From CAZSMC01 sp964607755 (GTDB lineage Bacteria > Zhuqueibacterota > Zhuqueibacteria > Residuimicrobiales > Krinioviventaceae), in the NCBI GenBank assembly GCA_964607755.1, contig CAZSMC010000072.1:1-21094 (forward strand): a stretch of 21,094 nt of DNA, in the 5' to 3' direction. Position numbers and translations under genes: made by a program. Of the stretch, positions 14,450 through 21,094 are shown one piece after another (positions within the stretch are counted from its first letter, which is position 1; each line of letters opens with the position of its first letter). The notes beneath the pieces are model-generated. The model was not told the origin of the DNA. It ran no database searches and was given only the letters and a program-made list of their open reading frames with translations.

Positions 14450-15091
14450 ATGGCAAAACCTGAACTGCTTGTCAGCCATTACCAAAAGACGCACGAGGTG
14501 ACGCTGGAGATGTGGAAACAGCGAAACCGGTTGTTTTTGTATTTATTGATCGTTGTGGGCGTGGCATCGTTTCTGGCGCTGGGGCCGCAAGAGACGCACT
14601 CGCTGCTGGTCGATATGCTGGCTAAAATCCTGGATATTTCGAACAATGAGCGAATTGACGAATTGCGCACCAGCTTTCCGTACAATCTCATTCAAACTCT
14701 GCTGTTAATTGTGGTCTTTTATCTGATGGTCAATTTGTATCACCGCTCACGTTTTGTCATTCGCAATTACATGTATCTGGGATTTTTGGAAAAGGAAATT
14801 CGCCGGGAATTAAAGCTCGCTGAAAATGATACTGCTTTTACCGGGGAAAGTCGATTTTACTGGCACACACGCGATTCGCTGGCCTGGCTGGTGAAATGGG
14901 CGTTTTTTATTCTGCTCGGCGGATTGCTTGGATTGTTTCTCTTCAGCCGGATTGTGGGCGATATGACAAACGGTGAGATATTTTTCATCATCGTTGATCT
15001 CGCAGCATCTGCGCTGATTGTTGTTTTTTATGTGGGTTATATCTTTTCTTCTGTGAGGCTGGAACAGGAAAGCCAGGAAATACCTTTGTAA
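14450..15091 (+). CDS. Four-helix membrane protein, unknown function
   Basis: A 213-aa protein not recognised. Hydrophobic segments lie near residues 27-44, 79-97, 146-166 and 177-199. The charged N-terminus (HYQKTHEVTLEMWKQRNRLF) runs into the first helix, and a soluble loop with EKEIRRELKL lies between helices 2 and 3. AGGGG stands 8 bases before the ATG. The overall look (short helical head, then paired helices) is loosely like SLATT/S-4TM effector proteins of defence systems, but no diagnostic motif was seen, so this is only a suggestion. It sits alone in plus orientation inside the block bounded by the two inverted elements, next to toxin-antitoxin genes. A 38-bp piece of it (14950-14987) recurs at 15991-16028. 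Confidence 0.7.
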   Translation: MAKPELLVSHYQKTHEVTLEMWKQRNRLFLYLLIVVGVASFLALGPQETHSLLVDMLAKILDISNNERIDELRTSFPYNLIQTLLLIVVFYLMVNLYHRSRFVIRNYMYLGFLEKEIRRELKLAENDTAFTGESRFYWHTRDSLAWLVKWAFFILLGGLLGLFLFSRIVGDMTNGEIFFIIVDLAASALIVVFYVGYIFSSVRLEQESQEIPL

Positions 15092-15195
15092 TATGGAGAG
15101 TTATCCCGATGACTAGTGTGTCCTCCGTATCAATGTCATCAAGAATATCTTTTAGTGCTATCGATTCGCAATGGGGGATATTGAAAGCATTAATG

Positions 15196-15531
15196 TTAGT
15201 CGATCAGTCTCTTGACTTCTTCCCTTAATTTTGGTAAATGATTTATCACAATACTCCAGACTAACTCGTCGGATATTTTATCATATCCATGAATTATTCT
15301 GTTGCGTGTTCCTATAATTTTATCCGCATTTTCAAGAGGAAAATCATTCTTCTTCCTGAGGATTCTATAGACAGCCTCTCCGATTATTTCAAGATTTCGC
15401 TCTATTGCTCGTTTTGTCTTAATATCTGCTATATATTCTTGGAAAATTTTTGGCCTGTTTTCAAAGAAACTGTCAATTTCGTTAATTGATTGCAGTATAT
15501 CGTAGAGCCAGGTTTTTATTTCATTATCCAT
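15196..15531 (-). CDS. hepT: HepT-like HEPN ribonuclease toxin (DUF86)
   Basis: A 111-aa helical HEPN protein. The catalytic R-x4-H-x-Y signature is RNRIIHGY (Arg76, His81, Tyr83). Upstream, RAIERNLEIIGEAVYRI is the second conserved helix of DUF86. Established knowledge: HepT is an RNA-cleaving toxin silenced by a MntA nucleotidyltransferase that AMPylates the Tyr of this motif (type VII toxin-antitoxin). The gene overlaps the mntA-like stop by eight bases and both read on the minus strand, the standard layout. Confidence 0.9.
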   Translation of the reverse strand: MDNEIKTWLYDILQSINEIDSFFENRPKIFQEYIADIKTKRAIERNLEIIGEAVYRILRKKNDFPLENADKIIGTRNRIIHGYDKISDELVWSIVINHLPKLREEVKRLID

Positions 15532-15823
15532 AAATGAGTTTTTTTGAAGAATCGATTGATTTTCGAAGATATGGGTTTTTTATGGCTTTATCCTCAAGGA
15601 GGTCTACTCTTCTTTGCAACAAATTCTCTAATGACTGTTTGAATTCGAAATAATTATCAGCATAATGATAAATATCAACACCGGAAAAATTCACCAGAAA
15701 ATCAATGTCACTTGATTTTGTGTAATGATCCGTCAAGACCGAACCAAATACATAAAGTTTGGAGACGTTATGTTTGTCGCACAAAGACTGAATTTTTCTA
15801 ATATTTTTATCAACAACACTCAT
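15524..15823 (-). CDS. mntA: MntA-like nucleotidyltransferase antitoxin
   Basis: A 99-aa minimal nucleotidyltransferase. The core is YVFGSVLTDHYTKSSDIDFL, i.e. GS (27-28) and DxD (Asp39, Asp41), with a third acidic position likely at Asp74 in RRVDLLED. Such proteins transfer AMP to the partner HEPN toxin and thereby inactivate it. The start ATG at 15823 has only a weak ribosome site. First gene of the two-gene operon with the HepT-like gene. Confidence 0.9.
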   Translation of the reverse strand: MSVVDKNIRKIQSLCDKHNVSKLYVFGSVLTDHYTKSSDIDFLVNFSGVDIYHYADNYFEFKQSLENLLQRRVDLLEDKAIKNPYLRKSIDSSKKLIYG

Positions 15824-15931
15824 TAAAGAATTTTTTTCAGATTATTGTAGATATCCATGTCTTGTTATGATTTTGAAAAACATAGTTATTTCGCAAATAT
15901 ATTCCAAAACATTTTTTTACATTAAATGTAA

Positions 15932-16060
15932 TTACCACAGTGACTGGCAAATAATACAGATGTTTTTGTAGAGTAGAAATCTCTGAACCCGATTGTGTGC
16001 GATGTGACAAATGGTGAGATATTCTTCAAGGATCTTTTTTTCTTCTTTATTCAGGTTCAT
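15932..16060 (-). CDS. Possible 42-aa peptide
   Basis: An ATG at 16060 preceded by GAGGAG 5 bases upstream opens a 42-codon frame (MNLNKEEKKILEEYLTICH at the start) ending in TAA at 15932. The good ribosome site and charged helical start are the only support. Part of it lies over a 38-bp segment repeated from the membrane-protein gene, so it could be chance coding in decayed DNA. Apart from this, 15824-16210 holds only an AATCCGTGAATATCC-type interspersed repeat near 16136-16150. Confidence 0.3.
   Translation of the reverse strand: MNLNKEEKKILEEYLTICHIAHNRVQRFLLYKNICIICQSLW
15991..16028 (+). repeat. 38-bp second copy of part of the membrane-protein gene
   Basis: Aligns without gaps to 14950-14987 with 34 of 38 bases identical and the same orientation. 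The source encodes IVGDMTNGEIFF of the four-helix protein. Flanks are not clearly alike, so this is a small relic of a duplication or a gene-conversion scar. Confidence 0.65.
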
Positions 16061-16210
16061 GATTCTCCTCGTTTTTCCTGTGATTATCTTGGATTGCTTT
16101 CCTGCTCGAGATTATTGTTTTTAAAAAAAATTAATAATCCGTGAATATCCATTTAATCTGTTCAATCTGTGTTCAAAATTCTTCGCGTATTTCATCCTTA
16201 CGCCTTGCCT

Positions 16211-16906
16211 TCACTCCTCCCGCTCTATCTCCAGATCATCAAAATAAACCACCGCATCTGCCTTGGTGCAGAGACCGAATTTGCCGGATGTAAATGTGCT
16301 GTCGCGCAGCTCGATATACGTCTTGTCGTCAAACCGGCACTCAATGCGGTCGTTGACGTGCTCGATATCCATTTCTTCCCATTCCCGCGCCTCGACTTTG
16401 GGCGCCCACACGCTTTTCAGCAACCGCTTTTCGCCGTTCATAACTTTATAAAGCCGGAGCCGCTCTTTTAACGGATCAGCAAGACAGGCGTAATAATTAT
16501 CCGGATTCTGGTACCGCCACACCACGCCGCCGGATTGCTCTTCCTGACCGTCCAGCATTTTTAGATTGATTTCAATTTCAACATTATCCACGATATAGTT
16601 ATCCAGAATAGCCAGGTGAAAATGGTTGCCAAAGCTGCGCTTGCTGATTTGGGCAAAAACGTAATCAATATTTCTGGATGTAGTATCGCGCAGCACCAGC
16701 CATTCCCCGCGCGTGCCGCGGCCGGTTTTCTCGACGCGCCAGCCGTCAGGCACAGCACCGACGCGATCTTTGTCAAAGTTAAAATCAACCTCACGGTGAA
16801 TACTGGTTAGCGTTTGCGTCTTTTCATTCTTGGGTCTGTTTTTACAAAGGAGAACGAGAAAACATAAACAAAGAGCCAATGTTGTCACAAGCTTTGAGGT
16901 TTTCAT
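16211..16906 (-). CDS. Exported DUF1080-like (concanavalin-fold) protein
   Basis: From the ATG at 16906 the product is 231 aa with a classic export start (MKTSKLVTTLALCLCFLVLLC). Cys22 is a weak lipobox candidate, so it is secreted or a lipoprotein. An ATG at 16954 is in frame but would bury this signal; neither has a strong ribosome site. The mature part resembles DUF1080/3-keto-disaccharide-hydrolase-like beta-sandwich domains. It has FNFDKDRVGAVPDGWRVE, GGVVWRYQNPDNYYACLADP, and KFGLCTKADAVVYFDDLEI at the end. This fold usually binds or cleaves carbohydrate at the cell surface; the substrate is not evident. It is the last gene inside the block bounded by the inverted elements. Confidence 0.75.
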   Translation of the reverse strand: MKTSKLVTTLALCLCFLVLLCKNRPKNEKTQTLTSIHREVDFNFDKDRVGAVPDGWRVEKTGRGTRGEWLVLRDTTSRNIDYVFAQISKRSFGNHFHLAILDNYIVDNVEIEINLKMLDGQEEQSGGVVWRYQNPDNYYACLADPLKERLRLYKVMNGEKRLLKSVWAPKVEAREWEEMDIEHVNDRIECRFDDKTYIELRDSTFTSGKFGLCTKADAVVYFDDLEIEREE

Positions 16907-16987
16907 GGTCGGTAATGATTTGTTGAGATTTTTGCCATAAATATAACAGTTCATGATAATTATTCCACAACAATTTTTGAGAACATG

Positions 16988-17200
16988 GTAAAAGCTCAGT
17001 CTTGGGTTTAGGTTTTAATCTTTCGGCACTAAAGTGCCTGTTAAATGTAAAGGAATTTCAATACCCCGACTTAAAAGTCGGGGCAATAATATAGCCCCGA
17101 GCTTTAGCTCGGGGTAAAGTAAAAATGACCTCTCAAAAAATTGGGCTTTAGCCCAATTTGATAATGTTGCAAGCATTCCTCCCATCAGTGAGCTTTTACA
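16988..17200 (-). mobile_element. Multi-hairpin MITE-like element, copy B (inverted)
   Basis: A 213-bp reverse-complement copy of 14086-14296, matching from end to end. Sequence similarity ends abruptly outside TGTAAAAG and CTTTTAC on both copies, so these are the true ends. Stem-loops are kept and partly better formed than in copy A (CCCCGACTT/AAGTCGGGG is complete here). It starts 38 bp after the tolC-like stop and could also act as a transcription stop for it. Differences between copies are scattered point changes and small indels. Confidence 0.8.
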
Positions 17201-17237
17201 GAACATGTTTGCAAAATCGCGAGTGCCGGAGAACATT

Positions 17238-18710
17238 TTAATAAAGCTCGGCATCTGTGAGCGATTGCGAATTTTCAAAATCGTAAAACGTTTCATCCAT
17301 CAAATCCAGTAACGCGTACCGATATCCCAGATAAGTGTCCAGAAACTTGAGCTCGGTTTCTTTGTGCTGCCGGACGATTTGCAGCAAATCCTGCAGCGAA
17401 ATGTCATTGTTCGCATACTTTTCCATGCTCAAATCCACAAACCGTTGAGATGTCTCCCGGCTTGTCTGCATGTTCAAGCTGCGTTGCTGGTATTCCCGCA
17501 TATTGGTGAGTGCATTGATAATGTCTTTTTTGATTCGTTCCCGGCGTTCCTCGATTTCCAGTTTCCTCCGACGCACATCCACCATTTCAGCCTGGATCAT
17601 TTTTTTGCGCTCGCCCCAATCCCATAACGGAACATAGGCATTAACCGTCACAGAATTACTGTTGTCATATTCCTGCCACATGTGCCGGAATCTGTCATCT
17701 TTCCTTTCAAGACCATAAGTGAACTCCAGGTTGACGTGAAACGAATTCTCTCCTTTTTCTTCCTGGACATCCAGTTCCGAAAATCGTTTGTAGATTTGCA
17801 ACTGTTTCAAATAGGCATTCGATTTCAAGCCAAGCTGAATGGCTTCTTCCCGCTTGATCGCAATATTTGGAATATGAACGTTCGGCGTCACATAGAGCGA
17901 ATCGTCCATATTCAAACGAAGTCGTTGCTTCATGTCAGCGGATTCGCGGCGAAACTCACTGCGACTCTCCAGCAGGTTTTCTTTTTCATTGGTTATTTCC
18001 AGTTCCAACTGTACTTTTTCAGACAGTCTGGAAGAGTCTGTGCCAATATGTGATTCGGCAAGGGGTAAAATGTGCTGTAAAATACTTAATTGTTGGTTGT
18101 AAATTTTTTGTTTAAAAGCCAACTCGAACAGCTCATAATAATCATCACCAATGTCATCAATGATATCCATGCGATCATCGATATATTCCAGTTCGTTATC
18201 CCTGACCGCAAGTCTGGCGCGTTCAAGATCGTTTTTGAGTTCATTCGGCCGGAATAACGGCTGCTCGTATTTCATGTACAGTCGATTGTAATAATCTAAA
18301 ATGTGATGACCGTTATCGCGTTGCCTGTACCGATAGACGTTGTAATTCAGCGATATGTATCCATTGGTCGGATAGCCAAAAAGCATGACCGGCTGTTTAA
18401 TAGACAACTCGGATTGCCACTGCCGGGTATTCTGCCGGACGATTTCGTCCCGGCGCAACGACGAATTCCATTTGTATTCGGAAATTTGTTGGAGATCAGG
18501 TGTTTCCAGGTTCATATAAACCTTGGATTTCAGTCCCGCTTGCCTGGCTTGCAGACGCAGCTTTGTGCGCTCGATTTCCATCTCTAAGCTTTTTATCCGG
18601 TAACTGTTTTCCATCGCAATCTTGACAGCAGAATCAAAAGTGAGATGGACAGGTTCTCCGGCCCAAAGCACAAGCGGAAGCAGCATACATAAACATGTTT
18701 TCTTTAACAT
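17238..18710 (-). CDS. TolC-family outer-membrane channel protein
   Basis: A 490-aa protein with signal peptide (MLKKTCLCMLLPLVLWAG). The start of the mature part, LTFDSAVKIAMENSYRIKS, is the typical OEP-family beginning, followed by long amphipathic helices in two repeats. The second repeat starts near REEAIQLGLKSNAYLKQL, and NSVTVNAYVPLWDWGERKKM is the usual strand-turn entry to its helix pair. TolC-type trimers form the outer-membrane exit duct of efflux pumps or type I secretion, which is the best evidence here for a diderm cell. It follows the kinase gene by 161 bp in the same direction, with its own regulator-like site. No fusion-protein or pump gene follows. Confidence 0.88.
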   Translation of the reverse strand: MLKKTCLCMLLPLVLWAGEPVHLTFDSAVKIAMENSYRIKSLEMEIERTKLRLQARQAGLKSKVYMNLETPDLQQISEYKWNSSLRRDEIVRQNTRQWQSELSIKQPVMLFGYPTNGYISLNYNVYRYRQRDNGHHILDYYNRLYMKYEQPLFRPNELKNDLERARLAVRDNELEYIDDRMDIIDDIGDDYYELFELAFKQKIYNQQLSILQHILPLAESHIGTDSSRLSEKVQLELEITNEKENLLESRSEFRRESADMKQRLRLNMDDSLYVTPNVHIPNIAIKREEAIQLGLKSNAYLKQLQIYKRFSELDVQEEKGENSFHVNLEFTYGLERKDDRFRHMWQEYDNSNSVTVNAYVPLWDWGERKKMIQAEMVDVRRRKLEIEERRERIKKDIINALTNMREYQQRSLNMQTSRETSQRFVDLSMEKYANNDISLQDLLQIVRQHKETELKFLDTYLGYRYALLDLMDETFYDFENSQSLTDAELY

Positions 18711-18775
18711 AGCAGAATATCCCTCGATTTATTCGAAATCCTTTTTGAATTACACCACAATGATAATCGAAAAAA

Positions 18776-18792
18776 ATTAAAATTTGATTAAA
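18776..18792 (-). promoter_or_regulatory. Direct-repeat site before the tolC-like gene
   Basis: TTTAAT-N5-TTTAAT on the minus strand, 66 bp before the tolC-like start. An 11-bp period is the spacing used by OmpR/PhoB-type regulators. The site matches 15 of 17 bases of the one upstream of the response-regulator gene. Confidence 0.5.
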
Positions 18793-18871
18793 TCGAGCGA
18801 TGAGGAATGTAAACAAATGTAATAATTAAAAGGTCGTGGGAGTGAGTGGCCGGGAAGAATTGGTTTGAAAA

Positions 18872-20281
18872 TCAGGTGTGTACGTCAACCGGCAAGGTGA
18901 CGATAACTCGCGTGCCTTTGCCTTTTTGACTGGAAATATCGATGCTGCCGTTGTGAGCCTCGACGATCCAGTTGCTGATGGACAGACCGAGACCGCTGCT
19001 GTGCATGGTGCGGCTACGGGACTTGTCGGCACGATAAAAGCGCTCAAAAATATGCGGCAGGTCATGCTCAGGAATGCCGATCCCGGTGTCCTGAATGATA
19101 TAGGACACCGCGTTTTGTTTTCTCTCGGGAAAGATGTAAACGTGTCCGCCTTCCGGGCTGTATTTTATGGCATTATCCAAAATATTGCTGAACACCTGTC
19201 TGAGTTTATCCGGATCAGCCATAATGGGATTGTGATTCAAAAAATCCGCCCGGTGAATGGTGATGTTTTTAGCATCAGCCGCATTCTGGTGCAAATCAAT
19301 AACCTGCTGTAAAAGTTCGTCCGGATTGATCTGTTGGAATTGCAACGTGGTTTTGCCGGCATCAATGCGGGTGAGTGTGAGCAAGTCGTTGACAATTTTT
19401 TCCATAAACGTGAGTTCCTGAAGCGAGCTCTGCAGGACCTGTTTGTACTCGTCGGTGGTGCGGGCTTTTCGCAACGCCACCTCGATTTCTCCGCGCATAA
19501 TTGTCAACGGCGTTCGCAGTTCGTGCGAGGCATCACCGGTGAACCTGCGTATTTTTTCGATACCGCTCTGGATTCGCCCGATCATCTCATTAAAAGTCAT
19601 TGTGAGCTGCCCGATCTCATCATCCGGATTTTCCGTGGAGGGCAAACGCTGATCGAGATTGCCGAGGGTGATGTCTTTGGCCGTGTTGGTGAGACGGGCA
19701 ACAGGTCTCATGGCGCGCCGGGCCATGAACCAGCCGCCGGAACCCGCCAGCAGCAAAACCAGCGGGATCATAAATGCGCCGATCACTTTGATTCTTTTTA
19801 TGACTCTTTGACTGTAAATCTCCGACCGGCCGGTGATAATATAATAAAGATCGGACTGATTCCGATCTGAATAAACAATTGAGGGGGAGATGAGGCAATA
19901 AAACGCATAGCCGTCTGATGTGCGGAATTTTTTGTAAAGCGACCGATCTGTGTCCTGCTGCGGCACATGCAGAGCAAGTGGATAGTTTTTCGAACGAATC
20001 AACGTTCCGGTCTCGTTGCGGATTTCATAAAAAACGCCGTTTTCTTCGAACTGGAATCGATCACGGTGCTCATAAATATAATCCTTATCCAATTCGCCGT
20101 CATCGATTCGCATATGTTCTTTGATGCGTTCGATTTTTTCCATCAGCAGTCCACGCTGTTCGGCATGGATTTCTCTTGAAACAACCCCAAAAATAATGAT
20201 GCTAAAAAACAACAGAGCAGCGAATAGCATCAGGCTGTACCAGAGGGTGAGACGGAGACTGACCGATTTCTTAATCAACAT
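18872..20281 (-). CDS. Sensor histidine kinase
   Basis: A 469-aa inner-membrane kinase: TM1 about 11-34, periplasmic sensor domain 35-165, TM2 166-185, HAMP 187-239, HisKA with FTGDASHELRTPLT (phospho-acceptor His253), N box FSNILDNAIKYSP (Asn366/Asn370), G1 DTGIGIP (398-404) and G2 GLGLSI (430-435). All catalytic elements are intact. GGAGG lies 6 bases before the ATG at 20281. It overlaps the response-regulator gene by 11 bases, so the two are translated together. The signal is unknown; kinases of this CusS/HeavyMetal/QseC-like layout often answer to metals or envelope stress, and the tolC-like gene downstream is a likely target. Confidence 0.95.
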   Translation of the reverse strand: MLIKKSVSLRLTLWYSLMLFAALLFFSIIIFGVVSREIHAEQRGLLMEKIERIKEHMRIDDGELDKDYIYEHRDRFQFEENGVFYEIRNETGTLIRSKNYPLALHVPQQDTDRSLYKKFRTSDGYAFYCLISPSIVYSDRNQSDLYYIITGRSEIYSQRVIKRIKVIGAFMIPLVLLLAGSGGWFMARRAMRPVARLTNTAKDITLGNLDQRLPSTENPDDEIGQLTMTFNEMIGRIQSGIEKIRRFTGDASHELRTPLTIMRGEIEVALRKARTTDEYKQVLQSSLQELTFMEKIVNDLLTLTRIDAGKTTLQFQQINPDELLQQVIDLHQNAADAKNITIHRADFLNHNPIMADPDKLRQVFSNILDNAIKYSPEGGHVYIFPERKQNAVSYIIQDTGIGIPEHDLPHIFERFYRADKSRSRTMHSSGLGLSISNWIVEAHNGSIDISSQKGKGTRVIVTLPVDVHT

Positions 20282-20951
20282 CTGTCGCCTCCAGTTTATA
20301 GCCGATGCCCCGGACGGTGTGAATTATCGGCTTTTCAAATGGTTTGTCAATTTTTTTGCGCAAGAAATTGATATAAACATCCACAGAATTTGTATCGGGC
20401 GCGGACTTTTTTCCCCAGATATAATCTTCGATATGCTCTCTGGAAAGCGCCCGGCCGCGGTTGCGGGCAAGAAATTCCAGCAGACGGTATTCCATGCGGC
20501 TCAATTCGATCTCTCGACCATCGCGATGAACCGTGTGTTTTTCGATGTTGATGGCCATGTCACCAATAGTGATGACTTCGGGCTGCTCCCACTTGTTACG
20601 TCGAACCAGGGCATAAAGCCTGGCCAATAGTTCTTCAAAAGCAAAAGGTTTGATGAGATAATCGTCAGCGCCCTGTTTCAAACCTTTGATGCGGTCGGGA
20701 ATGGAATCCCTGGCGGTAAGAATAAGCACCGGCACCAAATTTCCCTGTTCGCGGATTTTTTTCAAAAAACCGAGTCCGTCGAGGTGGGGCATCATGATAT
20801 CCAGGACAATGACATCAAAATCGTGTTCCTGGATGATATCAAGCGCCTGCAATCCGTCGTACGCTGTAGCCACGGACCAGTTTTCTTCTTCCAATCCCTT
20901 TTTTAAAAAAGCAACAACTTTGATTTCATCTTCGACAATCAGCACATTCAT
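20271..20951 (-). CDS. OmpR/PhoB-family response regulator
   Basis: A 226-aa two-domain regulator. The receiver domain has the acidic pair (VEDE near 6-9), phospho-acceptor Asp51 in VLDIMMPHLDG, Thr79 (ILTARD) and Lys101 (LIKPF). The winged-helix DNA-binding domain runs from about 128 to 222 with ELSRMEYRLLEFLARNRGRA, SREHIEDYIW, and VDVYINFLRKKID (recognition helix), and the closing IHTVRGIGYKLE. A TTG two codons upstream opens the same frame, but ATG at 20951 with AAGAG upstream is preferred. First gene of the regulator-kinase pair; a TTTAAT direct repeat upstream suggests autoregulation. Confidence 0.95.
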   Translation of the reverse strand: MNVLIVEDEIKVVAFLKKGLEEENWSVATAYDGLQALDIIQEHDFDVIVLDIMMPHLDGLGFLKKIREQGNLVPVLILTARDSIPDRIKGLKQGADDYLIKPFAFEELLARLYALVRRNKWEQPEVITIGDMAINIEKHTVHRDGREIELSRMEYRLLEFLARNRGRALSREHIEDYIWGKKSAPDTNSVDVYINFLRKKIDKPFEKPIIHTVRGIGYKLEATDVD

Positions 20952-20992
20952 AAGCAAACTCTTGTTAATTCATTTAAATTTAAACGCAAAAG

Positions 20993-21009
20993 ATTAAAAT
21001 TCAATTAAA
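20993..21009 (-). promoter_or_regulatory. Direct-repeat site before the response-regulator gene
   Basis: TTTAAT-N5-TTTAAT on the minus strand, about 42 bp before the ATG at 20951. It is nearly identical to the site before the tolC-like gene and is a likely binding site of the regulator itself. Confidence 0.5.
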
Positions 21010-21058
21010 AAAATGGCTGCATATTTAACAAACGACTTTTCAAAATATTGAAAAATAC

Positions 21059-21087
21059 TTGACTTTGTTGATTTTTCTTTGTAAATA
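21059..21087 (+). promoter_or_regulatory. Promoter-like sequence pointing out of the window
   Basis: TTGACT, a 17-bp spacer and TAAATA on the plus strand. It is divergent to the regulator operon and would serve a gene beyond the right edge. Confidence 0.4.
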
Positions 21088-21094
21088 TTGTTAT

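Noticed and set aside
17015..17296. 93-codon minus-strand frame over element copy B
   Set aside because: It is translated from the hairpin-rich repeat and the end of the tolC-like gene; the same DNA in copy A is not kept open as a gene, so it is fortuitous.

Overview
The window looks like a piece of a diderm (Gram-negative-type) chromosome. It carries a TolC-family outer-membrane channel, a lipoprotein start, several proteins with export signals, and a two-component system. Gene content and the many degenerate intergenic inverted repeats fit an environmental lineage of the Bacteroidota/KSB1/Calditrichota type, but there is no rRNA or other marker, so the taxonomy is a weak inference. No tRNA, rRNA or CRISPR array was seen.

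Left part (1-3150, minus strand): a metal/metalloid-response operon. It reads ArsR-family repressor with a visible promoter and operator, then a DUF318/SO_0444-type permease, a CxxC thioredoxin-like protein, a DGC-domain cysteine-rich protein, and a lipoprotein cut by the window edge. A short frame-shifted membrane-protein-like segment follows the permease. Nested inverted repeats fill the arsR-permease gap. Then, on the plus strand, come mazG (3536-4309) and a secreted five-bladed-propeller glycosidase-like protein (4549-5547).

Centre (about 5550-10770, plus strand): a strikingly AT-rich four-gene operon and the main item of interest. It encodes a 90-aa WXG100-like protein, a 371-aa coiled-coil protein with a nuclease-like C-terminal domain, a 64-aa helical WxD protein, and a 1137-aa membrane-anchored FtsK/SpoIIIE ATPase laid out like EccC/EssC. 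Together this reads as a compact type VII-secretion-like translocase with its small partners and a candidate effector, in an apparent diderm. The composition suggests it was acquired horizontally.

Right-centre (11050-17240): an accessory region. It holds a truncated and an intact copy of a DUF4143 ATPase in direct orientation around a DUF433/DUF5615 toxin-antitoxin pair, an array of short repeats that looks like an insertion-sequence end, a four-helix membrane protein of unknown function, a HEPN/MNT toxin-antitoxin pair and an exported DUF1080-like protein. Two inverted copies of a roughly 212-bp multi-hairpin element (14086-14296 and 16988-17200) bracket the last 2.7 kb of it.

Right end (17238-21094, minus strand): an OmpR-family response regulator and its sensor kinase (overlapping genes) followed by a TolC-family protein. 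Matching TTTAAT-N5-TTTAAT direct repeats lie upstream of both the regulator and the tolC-like gene, suggesting autoregulation and control of the channel. No membrane-fusion or pump gene follows; the inverted element sits there instead. A promoter-like sequence at the far right points out of the window.
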